Shown here: in pieces, positions 26,967 through 37,186 of the stretch
Layout: each line of letters starts with the position of its first letter
How positions within the stretch are numbered: position 1 is the stretch's first letter
From: Sporosarcina quadrami
Lineage (GTDB): Bacteria; Bacillota; Bacilli; Bacillales_A; Planococcaceae
Length of the DNA: 64,000 nt
Reading direction: 5' to 3'
Assembly (NCBI RefSeq): GCF_014836615.1
Contig: NZ_JACSQN010000002.1
Span: forward strand, 186,001 to 250,000
Notes under the pieces: model-generated
Told to the model about the DNA's origin: nothing
Seen by the model: the letters and a program-made list of their open reading frames with translations, nothing else
Database searches by the model: none
Made by a program: the position numbers and the translations under genes

Positions 26967-27743
26967 ATGGAAGATTTACTGCCATCGTTGGCTGTTTACC
27001 TACTCATACTGACGCGAGTCACTGCATTCATCGTCACGGTCCCATTGTTTTCATATCGTGCCATTCCAACGACACAGCGTGTTATTTTTGCCGCATTATT
27101 GGCGTGGGTGATGGTATATTCTATTGATGCTCCGGAACTTCAAATAGACGGTACATACATACTTCTTATTTTAAAAGAGGCCACCGTTGGCTTATCCATA
27201 GGAATCATTGCTTACATAGTCATGTCGGCGATTCAAATTGCAGGCGGATTTATTGATTTTCAGATGGGTTTCGCAATTGCTAACGTAATTGACCCTCAAA
27301 CGGGAGCGCAATCACCGTTACTCGGTCAATTTTTTAACGTCTTAGCGATGTTATTGCTACTTACATTGAACGCTCATCACATGCTGTTGGATGGGATCTT
27401 TTACAGTTATCGCTTTATCCCAATGGACGTACTTTGGCCAGCATACGGAGACGAGAGACTTATAGAATTCATTGCACGGATATTCACAACGACGTTTGGC
27501 ATTGCTTTTCAAATGTCCATACCAATTGTTGCTACATTATTCTTAGTAGATCTTGCATTAGGGATTACTGCGAGAACTGTCCCGCAATTAAATATTTTCG
27601 TTGTCGGTTTCCCGATTAAAATCGGTGTAAGTTTCCTTGTACTTGTTACGATGTTTACTGTCATGATTTCAATGATGCGAAAGTTGTTTGAAATTATGAT
27701 GTCAGCTATGAGGGATTTGATGATCATCTTAGGGGGTGGCTGA
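26967..27743 (+). CDS. fliR: Flagellar export gate protein FliR
   Basis: FliR completes the FliPQR gate. The 258-residue protein has about six membrane helices and the FliR blocks QMGFAIANVIDPQTGAQSPLLGQF and ALGITARTVPQLNIFVVGFPIK. It begins 4 bases after fliQ and ends just before flhB. Confidence 0.97.
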   Translation: MEDLLPSLAVYLLILTRVTAFIVTVPLFSYRAIPTTQRVIFAALLAWVMVYSIDAPELQIDGTYILLILKEATVGLSIGIIAYIVMSAIQIAGGFIDFQMGFAIANVIDPQTGAQSPLLGQFFNVLAMLLLLTLNAHHMLLDGIFYSYRFIPMDVLWPAYGDERLIEFIARIFTTTFGIAFQMSIPIVATLFLVDLALGITARTVPQLNIFVVGFPIKIGVSFLVLVTMFTVMISMMRKLFEIMMSAMRDLMIILGGG

Positions 27744-27744
27744 A

Positions 27745-28827
27745 ATGATGATTCGTTTGAATTTACAATTCTTCGCGGGGGAAAAGACGGAAAAAGCCAC
27801 TCCTAAAAAACGTCTTGATTCTAGAAAAAAAGGTCAAGTACTAAAAAGTCAGGACGTTACAAGTGCTATTGTCATGCTTTTCGTTTTCATGTTTCTTTTT
27901 TTTGCTGCAGGTTTTATGCGTGACCGTTTCTATACTTTTTTTACACATACGTTCACTGAGTTCGTGCCGATTACCTCATTGGATGCGGACGGGGCGATGA
28001 TGATTTATACGACGATGCTTACGCAAATGGCTTTTATCCTTCTCCCAGTCATGGTAGTTGCCGTCCTTGCGGGTATAATAGGGAATCTAGCTCAATTTGG
28101 CTTATTGTTTACGAGTGAGCCACTAAAATTCGATTTGAAAAAGATCGATCCAATTAAAGGGTTAAAACGGATATTTTCTATCCGTGCACTAGTGGAATTG
28201 ATGAAGTCCTTACTAAAGATTTCTTTTATAGGATCAGTAACAACATTGCTTATCGTCATGAATATTGAGAAGGTGCTTGGTTTGGCATTTAAGACGCCAA
28301 AAGACACGATGATTGTCGTCGGACAGTTAGTGGCAATGATGGGCATTATCGCATCATTTGTCCTGTTGTTCATATCAATCTTGGATTATTTTTATCAGAA
28401 ATATGATTATGAAAAAAACCTGAAAATGTCCAAACAGGATATTAAGGATGAATATAAAAATACAGAAGGGGATCCGATTATTAAATCCCGCATTAAGCAA
28501 CGTCAGCGAGAAATGGCGATGAGAAGAATGATGCAGGAGGTCCCTCAAGCAGACGTTGTTATTACAAACCCGACCCACTTTGCAATTGCACTTAAATATG
28601 ATGATGACCAGATGGATGCGCCAGTTGTTGTTGCGAAAGGCGCAGATTTCATCGCACAGAAGATAAAGTTGATTGCGAAAGAACATGAAATAGTTATGGT
28701 CGAAAACCGACCACTTGCAAGGGCCCTATATGATGATGTAGAAATTGGGGACCGGATCCCAGAAGAGTTTTTTAAAACAGTTGCTGAAATTTTAGCATAC
28801 GTTTACCGTATTCAACAGAAAATCTAA
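27745..28827 (+). CDS. flhB: Flagellar export switch protein FlhB
   Basis: FlhB controls export specificity by self-cleavage. The 360-residue protein has an N-terminal LNLQFFAGEKTEKATPKK segment, four membrane helices up to about residue 215 and the cytoplasmic domain with N275-P276-T277-H278, the cleavage site. GGGGGTGG precedes the ATGs at 27745 and 27748. I use the first. Confidence 0.97.
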   Translation: MMIRLNLQFFAGEKTEKATPKKRLDSRKKGQVLKSQDVTSAIVMLFVFMFLFFAAGFMRDRFYTFFTHTFTEFVPITSLDADGAMMIYTTMLTQMAFILLPVMVVAVLAGIIGNLAQFGLLFTSEPLKFDLKKIDPIKGLKRIFSIRALVELMKSLLKISFIGSVTTLLIVMNIEKVLGLAFKTPKDTMIVVGQLVAMMGIIASFVLLFISILDYFYQKYDYEKNLKMSKQDIKDEYKNTEGDPIIKSRIKQRQREMAMRRMMQEVPQADVVITNPTHFAIALKYDDDQMDAPVVVAKGADFIAQKIKLIAKEHEIVMVENRPLARALYDDVEIGDRIPEEFFKTVAEILAYVYRIQQKI

Positions 28828-28853
28828 GTATATTATGAGAAAGTAGGGATGAC

Positions 28854-30884
28854 ATGCAGTTTAGAGATATTGGTGTGTTAGCGTCAGTCATTATGATTGT
28901 CGCGATGCTCGTCATCCCGTTGCCAACTTGGCTTTTAAGTTTTCTAATTATCATCAATATTACATTGGCGCTAATGGTGTTACTAACATCCATGAATATG
29001 CAGGAAGCTTTGCAGTTTTCCATATTCCCATCATTACTACTCTTATTAACGCTATTCCGACTCGGACTGAACGTTTCTACAACACGTGCAATCCTTTCAA
29101 AAGGGGATGCAGGAGGAGTCGTTGACACGTTTGGTACTTTCGTAACTGGAGGAAATGTCGTCGTCGGTCTCGTCGTTTTCGTAATCTTGATCATTATTCA
29201 GTTCATTGTTATTACAAAAGGTTCGGAACGTGTATCTGAAGTTGCTGCACGTTTTACACTTGATGCAATGCCAGGGAAACAGATGAGTATTGATGCAGAT
29301 TTAAATGCGGGCATGATTTCAGAGACGGAAGCGAGAACACGTCGAGAAAAAGTTAGTAATGAAGCGGATTTTTACGGAGCGATGGATGGAGCTACAAAAT
29401 TCGTAAAAGGTGATGCGATTGCAGGCATTATTATCGTTATCATTAATTTGCTCGTTGGAATGATTATTGGTGTTGTCCAAATGGACTTGCCATTTGCTGA
29501 AGCAGCTGCACGATTTTCACGATTGACAGTAGGTGATGGAATCGTCTCGCAAATTCCTGCGCTACTAATCTCGACAGCTACAGGTATTGTTGTAACTCGA
29601 GCAGCATCTGAAGGAAATCTTGGTACAGATATTACGAAACAGCTATTGGGACAGCCTAAATTACTTATCGTTGCAGGAATTACAATATTCCTATTAGGTT
29701 TGTTCACCCCGATTAGTAACTTGTTTACAATACCTGTTGCCGCGGCATTAGGTATTGGAGCTTTCATGCTTTCCAGGAAGCCTGAAGAGAATCCTGATGA
29801 ATTGTTGGAGATGGAAGAGGAAGTTGAAACGGAAGGATTGAAGAGCCCGGAAAACGTTGTCAACTTATTGAATGTGGATCCGATTGAATTCGAATTTGGT
29901 TACGGTCTAATTCCTTTAGTCGATGCACAGCAAGGCGGAGATTTGTTAGATCGTGTCGTTATGATACGAAGACAGCTTGCACTGGAACTCGGACTCGTCA
30001 TTCCAGTCGTCCGGATTCGAGATAATATTCAATTACAACCGAACGAATACCGCATTAAAATCAAAGGCAATGAGTTGGCTAGAGGTGAACTTCTTCTTGA
30101 CCATTATCTAGCGATGAGTCCAGGCGGGGATGATTCCATAATCGGGATTGATACGATCGAACCATCATTCGGTTTACCTGCTAAGTGGATTACAGAGGAT
30201 GTAAAAGAAGATGCTGAAATAATGGGATACACTGTTGTCGATCCGCCAAGTGTCGTCTCTACCCATCTGACAGAAGTAATAAGAGCGAATGCTGCAGACC
30301 TTATCGGAAGACAAGAAACAAAACAACTTGTAGATCATGTTCGTGAAACGTATCCAATTCTTGTAGATGAATTAACACCAACGCCGTTATCGATTGGAGA
30401 AATTCAGAAAGTACTCGCAAAATTGTTGAATGAGAATGTTTCCATACGAAATCTTCCTATTATATTTGAGACGCTTGCGGACTATTCGAAATACTCTTCA
30501 GATATTGACTTACTTACTGAATACGTCAGACAATCTTTGGCTAGACAGATTACTTCACAATACTCGACCGGCAAAGATGCATTAAAGGTGCTGACAGTTT
30601 CGGGCAAAGTGGAGAAATTGATTGCTGATAATATTCAACAGACAGAGCAAGGAAACTACTTGTCAATCGATCCTTCAAGTTCTCAAGAAGTGTTGGAATC
30701 GATGGCAAGAGAAATTGAAAGAGTCGCATTAATGGATCAATCGCCTGTTGTTTTATGTTCACCTGCAGTCCGAATGTATTTACGTCAAATTACAGAACGT
30801 TATTTCCCTCAGATACCTGTATTGTCATACAATGAGCTTGAGGCTTCAATAGAAGTCCAAAGTGTTGGGGTGGTGGATATTTAA
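28854..30884 (+). CDS. flhA: Flagellar export gate protein FlhA
   Basis: FlhA forms the nonameric cytoplasmic docking ring for export chaperones. The 676-residue protein has eight membrane helices in its first 310 residues, the FHIPEP-type block (LNVSTTRAILSKGDAGGVV, KQMSIDADLNAGMI) and a large soluble C-terminal domain. The ribosome binding site (AGTAGGGA) is modest. Its last base is shared with the flhF start. Confidence 0.97.
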   Translation: MQFRDIGVLASVIMIVAMLVIPLPTWLLSFLIIINITLALMVLLTSMNMQEALQFSIFPSLLLLLTLFRLGLNVSTTRAILSKGDAGGVVDTFGTFVTGGNVVVGLVVFVILIIIQFIVITKGSERVSEVAARFTLDAMPGKQMSIDADLNAGMISETEARTRREKVSNEADFYGAMDGATKFVKGDAIAGIIIVIINLLVGMIIGVVQMDLPFAEAAARFSRLTVGDGIVSQIPALLISTATGIVVTRAASEGNLGTDITKQLLGQPKLLIVAGITIFLLGLFTPISNLFTIPVAAALGIGAFMLSRKPEENPDELLEMEEEVETEGLKSPENVVNLLNVDPIEFEFGYGLIPLVDAQQGGDLLDRVVMIRRQLALELGLVIPVVRIRDNIQLQPNEYRIKIKGNELARGELLLDHYLAMSPGGDDSIIGIDTIEPSFGLPAKWITEDVKEDAEIMGYTVVDPPSVVSTHLTEVIRANAADLIGRQETKQLVDHVRETYPILVDELTPTPLSIGEIQKVLAKLLNENVSIRNLPIIFETLADYSKYSSDIDLLTEYVRQSLARQITSQYSTGKDALKVLTVSGKVEKLIADNIQQTEQGNYLSIDPSSSQEVLESMAREIERVALMDQSPVVLCSPAVRMYLRQITERYFPQIPVLSYNELEASIEVQSVGVVDI

Positions 30885-32002
30885 TGAAAATGAAAAAATA
30901 CACAGCCGACACGATGGTGGAGGCTATGAAAAAAGTGCGTTCGGATTTCGGCGAAGATGCTGTCATTCTTAGCTCATCAGTTATTAAAACGAAAGGTTTC
31001 ATGGGTTTCTTTCAAAAAAAATCTGTTGAAGTAGTAGCTGGTTTCGATGAACCGATTATCCCGAAAAAAGAATCTCTATTCTTTGAAAAACAACAGTCTC
31101 CACCTGTATTTACAGAACAGAAAACAGATCCCGAAATGAAAAAAGAGATGGCAGAAATGAAAAAAATGCTTCAAGAAATGAAGCAGACTTCTGCATATGA
31201 GAAATTCCCTACGAACTTATCGAAGTTTCTTTCTATGTTGGAGAGTCAGAATCTCTCTCAAGAACTTCTATTTAAAATTGGTGATGAAATTTCCACTAAA
31301 ATGAAAGCTGAAGTGAAAGACTTTACGATTAAGGAACAGGTAGAACTTGCAAAAACTATACTCAAAAATGAATTCTCAAATCAGCCATTTGGCGGCATTT
31401 CATTTGAACGAAAATTCATTAATGTCCTGGGTCCAACAGGCGTCGGCAAAACAACAACCATTGCAAAGATTGCAGCAAGAGCTCTATTGGAACATAAAAA
31501 GAAAGTCGGATTCATAACGACTGATACATACCGAATTGCGGCAATTGAACAGTTGAGAACTTATGCTAATCTATTGCAAGCACCAGTCGAGATTGCATAT
31601 AACAATGCAGACTTCAAAGATGCAATCAATAAGATGAAAGATTTAGATCTCGTGTTCATAGATACAGCGGGTAGGAATTATAAAGAAACGAAATATGTTG
31701 ATGATGTGAAAAAACTTATCGACTTTACACTTGATATGGAAAGTTATCTAGTGCTTTCTGTCACTTCAAAAGAAGAGGATATGAAAACGATTGTTGAACG
31801 ATTTAAATCGTTTCCAATTGAAAAGTTCATCTTCACAAAAGTGGATGAGACAAGCTCTGTAGGCCCTATTTTTAATCTCATGAAACAATTTGACAAAGGG
31901 ATTGCTTATTACACCGATGGCCAAGAAGTTCCTGAGGATATTACAGAAGCAGAACTAGACACGCTTCTCAACTTGTTAATGGCAGGTGTCGATCATGCAT
32001 GA
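30884..32002 (+). CDS. flhF: SRP-type GTPase FlhF
   Basis: FlhF sets flagellum position and number at the membrane. The 372-residue protein has a basic and variable N-terminal part (about 1-110, with a charged coiled stretch), then the NG GTPase domain with Walker A GPTGVGKT at 183-190, DTYRIAAIEQL and DTAGRN. GGGGTGG lies upstream inside flhA. It overlaps flhG by 8 bases. Confidence 0.97.
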   Translation: MKMKKYTADTMVEAMKKVRSDFGEDAVILSSSVIKTKGFMGFFQKKSVEVVAGFDEPIIPKKESLFFEKQQSPPVFTEQKTDPEMKKEMAEMKKMLQEMKQTSAYEKFPTNLSKFLSMLESQNLSQELLFKIGDEISTKMKAEVKDFTIKEQVELAKTILKNEFSNQPFGGISFERKFINVLGPTGVGKTTTIAKIAARALLEHKKKVGFITTDTYRIAAIEQLRTYANLLQAPVEIAYNNADFKDAINKMKDLDLVFIDTAGRNYKETKYVDDVKKLIDFTLDMESYLVLSVTSKEEDMKTIVERFKSFPIEKFIFTKVDETSSVGPIFNLMKQFDKGIAYYTDGQEVPEDITEAELDTLLNLLMAGVDHA

Positions 32003-32858
32003 TCAAGCGGAAGCATTACGTATGAAAATGTTGAAAGCACAAGGTGAATTGGCAAAATCGATTGCAATTGTCAGCGGTAAAGGCGGCGTTGGAAAGTCCA
32101 ACTTCTCAACTAATTTTGCCTATTCACTTCGTATTAAAGGTAAAAAAGTCATTGTTGTAGATATGGATATAGGAATGGGTAACATTCATATTCTGCTAGG
32201 TGTAACACCCAAGTATAGCTTAAAAGATTATTTACTTGGCTACCAAACACTGGATGATGTTATTAATACTGAAGATGGAGGAATGACATTCATTTCTGGT
32301 GGATCGGGAATGGATTCAGTGCTTGATTGGTCGGAAGATATGTTTGAACGGTTAATAAGCGCATTCGAACAACTTCAAAAAGAGTATGATTTCATCTTAT
32401 TTGATATGGGTGCTGGCGCAACCCAACGTTCAATCGAATTAATCATTGCTGTTGATGAAGTAATTGTCATTTCTACAACCGAACCGACATCGATTACGGA
32501 CGCGTACTCTATGATGAAGTTTATCTGTCTGCAAGATCCAGAAAAGAAATTCAACATCGTCTCTAATCGTGTATCCAAACATGATGATGGAAATGAAGCT
32601 GTGACACGTCTACAGTATGCGATGCGAAAGTTTTTAAACAAAGAGACGTCTATTTTAGGATTACTTCCAGAAGATCCATCTGTTCATAAAGCAGTTTTGG
32701 CTCAAAAACCTTTTATACTGCTTTATCCCAATGCACTCATATCAAAAAGGATGTCTGCGATTACTGATCAATTTGTACAAGCTAATCAGATCTCAGAAAA
32801 ACAGGGTTCAGGCTTTCTTGGTAAGCTGAAAGGGATTTTTTCGAAAGGGCGTGAATGA
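31995..32858 (+). CDS. flhG: MinD-like ATPase FlhG (YlxH)
   Basis: FlhG is the partner of FlhF and helps C-ring assembly and flagellar pattern. The 287-residue protein begins with the short FlhF-activating helix (DQAEALRMKML), followed by the deviant Walker A SGKGGVGKS at 27-35, VVDMDIGMGN and the C-terminal membrane-targeting region. I start at ATG 31995, 6 bases after AGGTG. Confidence 0.95.
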   Translation: MHDQAEALRMKMLKAQGELAKSIAIVSGKGGVGKSNFSTNFAYSLRIKGKKVIVVDMDIGMGNIHILLGVTPKYSLKDYLLGYQTLDDVINTEDGGMTFISGGSGMDSVLDWSEDMFERLISAFEQLQKEYDFILFDMGAGATQRSIELIIAVDEVIVISTTEPTSITDAYSMMKFICLQDPEKKFNIVSNRVSKHDDGNEAVTRLQYAMRKFLNKETSILGLLPEDPSVHKAVLAQKPFILLYPNALISKRMSAITDQFVQANQISEKQGSGFLGKLKGIFSKGRE

Positions 32859-32859
32859 C

Positions 32860-33996
32860 ATGAGATCCACCGAAAGTTTGAAAAAAGTTCTTGTCGTTGA
32901 CGACTCAGCATTTATGCGAAAACTAATTTCAGACATGCTTTCTAAGCACCCTTTGTTGGAAATTGTCGGGATTGCACGAAATGGGAAAGATGCATTGGCA
33001 AAAGTTGTGGAATTGAAACCTGATGTCATCACGATGGATATTGAAATGCCATTGATGAATGGTCTTGAAGCTTTACAGCAAATAATGAAACACCAGCCAA
33101 CCCCTATTGTCATGTTGTCGAGTACGACCGAAACTGGAGCGCGGAACACGATGATGGCTATGGAGTATGGTGCAGTAGATTTCATTGCCAAACCGGGAGG
33201 ACCGATTTCATTAAATCTTCAAGATGTTGAACAGGAGATTATTGAAAAGGTTGTTGCAGCTTCAAAGGTTAATGTCAAACACCTTGTCAATGAATATAAC
33301 GTCCAAAAAAGCGAAAAAAAAATACAAGCTAAACCTATTGAAACATCTATATATGATTCATTAATTAACCCTCCCAAAAAGCACATCACATCAGAAAAAA
33401 ATCTTTTTTCCAAAATGTATGAGACTTTTGTTATAATAGGCACATCGACAGGGGGACCTCGGGCACTCCAAGAAGTGCTGACACGGTTACCGGCTTCACT
33501 GCAAGTTCCTATACTAATCGTCCAACACATGCCAGCAGGATTCACTAAATCACTAGCATTGAGATTAGACGGGTTAAGTGAAATCCGCGTTAAAGAAGCA
33601 GAAGATGGAGAAGTTTTAGAAAAGGGAGTCGCTTATATTGCTCCTGGAGGCAAGCACATGAAGATGAAGAAATGTTCATTAGGATACTGTGTACTTCTTG
33701 ATGATAGTGAACTTCCCCGTAAAGGGCATCGTCCCGCTGTAGATGTGCTATTAGAATCAGCTGCATTACAAAACGGCCTACAGTTTGTAACCGTTATTAT
33801 GACGGGAATGGGCTATGACGGTAGAGAAGGGATGCAGAAACTGAAAGATGCCAATCCAACTATCACTATCGCAGAATCGGAAAAGACATCTGTCGTTTAT
33901 GGCATGCCAAAAGCTATTAATGATGCCGGACTCGCAGACCGCATTGAAGATCTACAGAACATATCAACAGCAATAATCGAAACATTACAACCATAA
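32860..33996 (+). CDS. cheB: Chemotaxis protein-glutamate methylesterase CheB
   Basis: CheB removes methyl groups from chemoreceptors during adaptation. The 378-residue protein has a receiver domain with phospho-site D60 (TMDIEMP), a variable linker (about 130-188) and the methylesterase domain with the triad S196 (GTSTGG), H223 (VQHMPAGFT) and D320 (MTGMGYDG). I start at ATG 32860, just after the flhG stop. Confidence 0.97.
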   Translation: MRSTESLKKVLVVDDSAFMRKLISDMLSKHPLLEIVGIARNGKDALAKVVELKPDVITMDIEMPLMNGLEALQQIMKHQPTPIVMLSSTTETGARNTMMAMEYGAVDFIAKPGGPISLNLQDVEQEIIEKVVAASKVNVKHLVNEYNVQKSEKKIQAKPIETSIYDSLINPPKKHITSEKNLFSKMYETFVIIGTSTGGPRALQEVLTRLPASLQVPILIVQHMPAGFTKSLALRLDGLSEIRVKEAEDGEVLEKGVAYIAPGGKHMKMKKCSLGYCVLLDDSELPRKGHRPAVDVLLESAALQNGLQFVTVIMTGMGYDGREGMQKLKDANPTITIAESEKTSVVYGMPKAINDAGLADRIEDLQNISTAIIETLQP

Positions 33997-34006
33997 AGGG
34001 GGCGTC

Positions 34007-36067
34007 ATGATGGACACAAATCAATACCTTGAAATGTTTTTGGATGAAAGTAAAGAACACCTTCAAGCATGCAACGAACACTTACTGGAGCTTGAAAAAA
34101 ATCCGGAAGACTTGGCAATTGTCAACGAAGTTTTCCGTTCTGCCCATACGTTGAAAGGTATGTCAGCAACAATGGGGTATGAAGATATTGCCGATTTGAC
34201 ACACAAGATGGAAAACGTATTGGACGCAATTCGTAATTCGAAAATTAGTGTCAGTACAGAAATCCTTGATGTTGTGTTTAAAGCTGTCGATTATCTGGAA
34301 GAGATGGTGATGGATATCGAGGCAGGTGGTTCAGGAAAGAAAGACGTACAGGATCTTGTCAATGCACTGAACAATATTGAAGCTGGTCATGAAGCAATTA
34401 CAACTTCCGTTATGGAAACATCTGCTACGACTTTAGAAGTTGTGCAAGCTCAAGATATGCCGAAAACTGAACTGAATTATGATGAGTATGAACTAACTGT
34501 CATCAGCCAATCGCAAGAACAAGGCTTTAATGCACTTGAAGTTACCGTTACACTAAGAGATGATTGTCTTCTTAAAGCAGCTCGGGTGTTCATGGTCTTT
34601 GAAATTCTTGAAAAAGCTGGAGAAATAATTAAATCAAAACCAGATGTTGAATTTTTGGAAAATGAAGATTTTGATGCGTCATTTACTGTTGTTCTTCTTA
34701 CTAAAGAAGATTCAGTTGCAATTCAAGCGAAAGTTATGAAAGTGTCTGAAGTTGAAGATGTTTTAGTGACGGAACTGACAGCAGAATCGTTAATACAAGG
34801 TAAGCGTGATAAAGAAACATCTTCACAGTCTTTAGAGCAAGAAACAACTGCAACGGAAGTTGTTGTCAAACAAGAGACCGCACCAGAAAAAAGCAAGCGT
34901 TCTACAAACGCTTCACATGCAAACAAGACGATTCGAGTAAATATCGATCGTTTGGATATTTTAATGAATCTTTTTGAAGAGCTCGTTATTGATCGAGGAC
35001 GATTGCAGTCGATAGCAAGTGAATTACATAATCCTGACTTGAACGAAACAGTTGAACGAATGACACGTGTTTCAGGTGACCTTCAAAATATCATTTTAAA
35101 TATGCGGATGATTCCTGTTGAAACGGTGTTCAATCGCTTCCCTAAAATGGTTCGTCAACTTGCACGTGATTTGGACAAGAAGATAAATCTGGAAATTATC
35201 GGTGCTGAAACTGAATTGGACCGTACTGTTATTGATGAAATTGGTGATCCGTTAGTTCACCTTATACGAAATGCATTGGACCACGGCGTTGAAACGCCAG
35301 CAGAGCGTATCGCAAAAGGAAAGCCTGAAGAAGGAACAGTTACATTGCGCGCATATCATTCCGGCAATCACGTTTTCATAGAGTTGGAAGATGACGGAGC
35401 TGGCGTTAATAGAAGTCGAGTTTTAAAGAAAGCGATTGAAAGAGGAATTGTCACAGAAGAAGTTGCCGGTTCTATGACAGATAAGCAAGTAGCAGAACTT
35501 ATTCTTGCCTCAGGATTCTCCACTGCCGAAAGTATCACTGACGTATCAGGCCGTGGAGTCGGTTTGGACGTTGTGAAAAGCACGATTGAATCACTTGGTG
35601 GACATATAACGATTGAGTCGAAAGAAGGCCAAGGCTCATTGTTCCAAGTGCAGTTACCACTAACACTTTCCATTATTTCGGTTATGCTTGTCAATTTGGA
35701 AAAAGACATTTACGCAATTCCGTTATCGTCGATTATTGAAACTGCGATCATTCAAAAATCCGAAATTCTAAATGCACATAACCAGAAAGTAATTGATTTC
35801 AGAGGAAGCATAGTTCCACTTGTCAATTTGAAAGGGATTTTCGAAATGGAAAATGCGAACAAAATGGATGAATATCAGTCTATAGTCATTGTGCGTAAAG
35901 GTGATAAATTAGCTGGGTTACTCGTTGACTCTTTCATCGGACAACAGGAAATCGTCTTGAAATCATTAGGAAACTATTTGCAAAGTGTCTTTGCCATTTC
36001 AGGAGCGACAATACTTGGAAATGGACAAGTTGCCCTAATAGTGGACTGTAATTCTTTAATTAAATAG
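34007..36067 (+). CDS. cheA: Chemotaxis histidine kinase CheA
   Basis: CheA phosphorylates CheY and CheB in response to receptors. The 686-residue protein has the P1 domain with phospho-acceptor H47 (SAHTLKG), a P2-like region (about 160-265), a linker, the P3 dimerisation helices, the P4 kinase domain (HLIRNALDHGVE, DDGAG, GRGVGLDVVK) and a C-terminal CheW-like P5 domain. AAAGGGGGCG precedes the ATG. Confidence 0.98.
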   Translation: MMDTNQYLEMFLDESKEHLQACNEHLLELEKNPEDLAIVNEVFRSAHTLKGMSATMGYEDIADLTHKMENVLDAIRNSKISVSTEILDVVFKAVDYLEEMVMDIEAGGSGKKDVQDLVNALNNIEAGHEAITTSVMETSATTLEVVQAQDMPKTELNYDEYELTVISQSQEQGFNALEVTVTLRDDCLLKAARVFMVFEILEKAGEIIKSKPDVEFLENEDFDASFTVVLLTKEDSVAIQAKVMKVSEVEDVLVTELTAESLIQGKRDKETSSQSLEQETTATEVVVKQETAPEKSKRSTNASHANKTIRVNIDRLDILMNLFEELVIDRGRLQSIASELHNPDLNETVERMTRVSGDLQNIILNMRMIPVETVFNRFPKMVRQLARDLDKKINLEIIGAETELDRTVIDEIGDPLVHLIRNALDHGVETPAERIAKGKPEEGTVTLRAYHSGNHVFIELEDDGAGVNRSRVLKKAIERGIVTEEVAGSMTDKQVAELILASGFSTAESITDVSGRGVGLDVVKSTIESLGGHITIESKEGQGSLFQVQLPLTLSIISVMLVNLEKDIYAIPLSSIIETAIIQKSEILNAHNQKVIDFRGSIVPLVNLKGIFEMENANKMDEYQSIVIVRKGDKLAGLLVDSFIGQQEIVLKSLGNYLQSVFAISGATILGNGQVALIVDCNSLIK

Positions 36068-36086
36068 ATAGATAGGAGGGACTATT

Positions 36087-36563
36087 ATGGCTCAATTTGG
36101 CGAATTAGTTGCACGAGAAGAAATGAAAGTAATTGTATTCCAATTGATGGAAAAAGAATATGCGATTGAAGTGGACGTAGTTGAATCGATTGAAAAATTG
36201 ATTTCCGTTACAGAAGTACCTAGAACGCCATCTTATGTATATGGCGTTATAAACCTTAGAGGGCTTGTTACACCAATTGTCGACCTTCGCGAACGCTTTG
36301 GGTTAGAAGTGAAAGCGCTAGATGATTCGAGTAGAATCATTATCGTTTCGATGGAAGAGTTTGAAGTTGGACTGATTGTTGATGACGCAAATGATGTATT
36401 TGATATTCCATTGTCATCGATTGAACCACAACCTGAAGTCGTAGGTACAATCGAATCTGAGTTCATCGCAGGTGTAGCGAAAGTAGATAACCGGCTATTA
36501 GTGTTATTAAATCTTGAAAAGATTTTAGAGCCATTGAAGCGAGTGACTTCTGATGAGTTCTAA
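36087..36563 (+). CDS. cheW: Chemotaxis coupling protein CheW
   Basis: CheW links CheA to receptors. The 158-residue protein has the typical VVFQLMEKEYAIEVDVVESIEK, NLRGLVTPIVDLRERFG and FIAGVAKVDNRLLVLLNLEKIL blocks. A good GGAGGG site precedes the ATG. It overlaps cheC by 11 bases. Confidence 0.97.
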   Translation: MAQFGELVAREEMKVIVFQLMEKEYAIEVDVVESIEKLISVTEVPRTPSYVYGVINLRGLVTPIVDLRERFGLEVKALDDSSRIIIVSMEEFEVGLIVDDANDVFDIPLSSIEPQPEVVGTIESEFIAGVAKVDNRLLVLLNLEKILEPLKRVTSDEF

Positions 36564-37185
36564 CGAGCAGATTAATGATTTGCATCTTGATGTACTAAAA
36601 GAAATTGGCAATATTGGTGCAGCTCATGCAGCGACAGCTATGTCGCAATTACTTGGCCGTAAAATTGAAATGCTTGTCCCGAATGTCAATCTCGTTTCTT
36701 TTGATGAAATGTTTGAATTAGCAGGTGGCGCAGAAAAAATAGTGGCTGGAATCTTCTTGCGTATACAAGGGGATTTGTCTGGCAGTATGTTTTTTGTGCT
36801 TCCTGTTGAATCAGCAAATCAGTTCATTAGAAATTTAATACAAGATACAACATTCGATTTCAACGAGGTTCCTATTTCTGAAATGGGCGTCTCTGCAATG
36901 CAAGAATTAGGCAATATTCTTTCAGGTTCTTATTTATCTGCTTTATCCGATTTTACAGGACTGAATATCCATCCGACGGTGCCATCGTTAAGTGTAGATA
37001 TGGTTGGGGCAATTGTCAGTTTCGGTTTAATTGAAGTATCCCATTATAGTGACGAAGTCATTGTTATTGATACACGCATCATTGATGAAGGTGATGAAGA
37101 AAGTTCGACTATTAATGGCCACTTCTTACTTCTACCAGATCCAGAGTCCTATTTAACAATTTTCCGATCTTTAGGTGTACTTTGA
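36553..37185 (+). CDS. cheC: CheY-P phosphatase CheC
   Basis: CheC dephosphorylates CheY-P and pairs with CheD. The 210-residue protein has the two phosphatase centres KEIGNIGAAHAATAMSQLLG and QELGNILSGSYLSALSDF, each with E and N in the E-x2-N pattern. It lies between cheW and cheD as in B. subtilis. Confidence 0.97.
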   Translation: MSSNEQINDLHLDVLKEIGNIGAAHAATAMSQLLGRKIEMLVPNVNLVSFDEMFELAGGAEKIVAGIFLRIQGDLSGSMFFVLPVESANQFIRNLIQDTTFDFNEVPISEMGVSAMQELGNILSGSYLSALSDFTGLNIHPTVPSLSVDMVGAIVSFGLIEVSHYSDEVIVIDTRIIDEGDEESSTINGHFLLLPDPESYLTIFRSLGVL

Positions 37186-37186
37186 A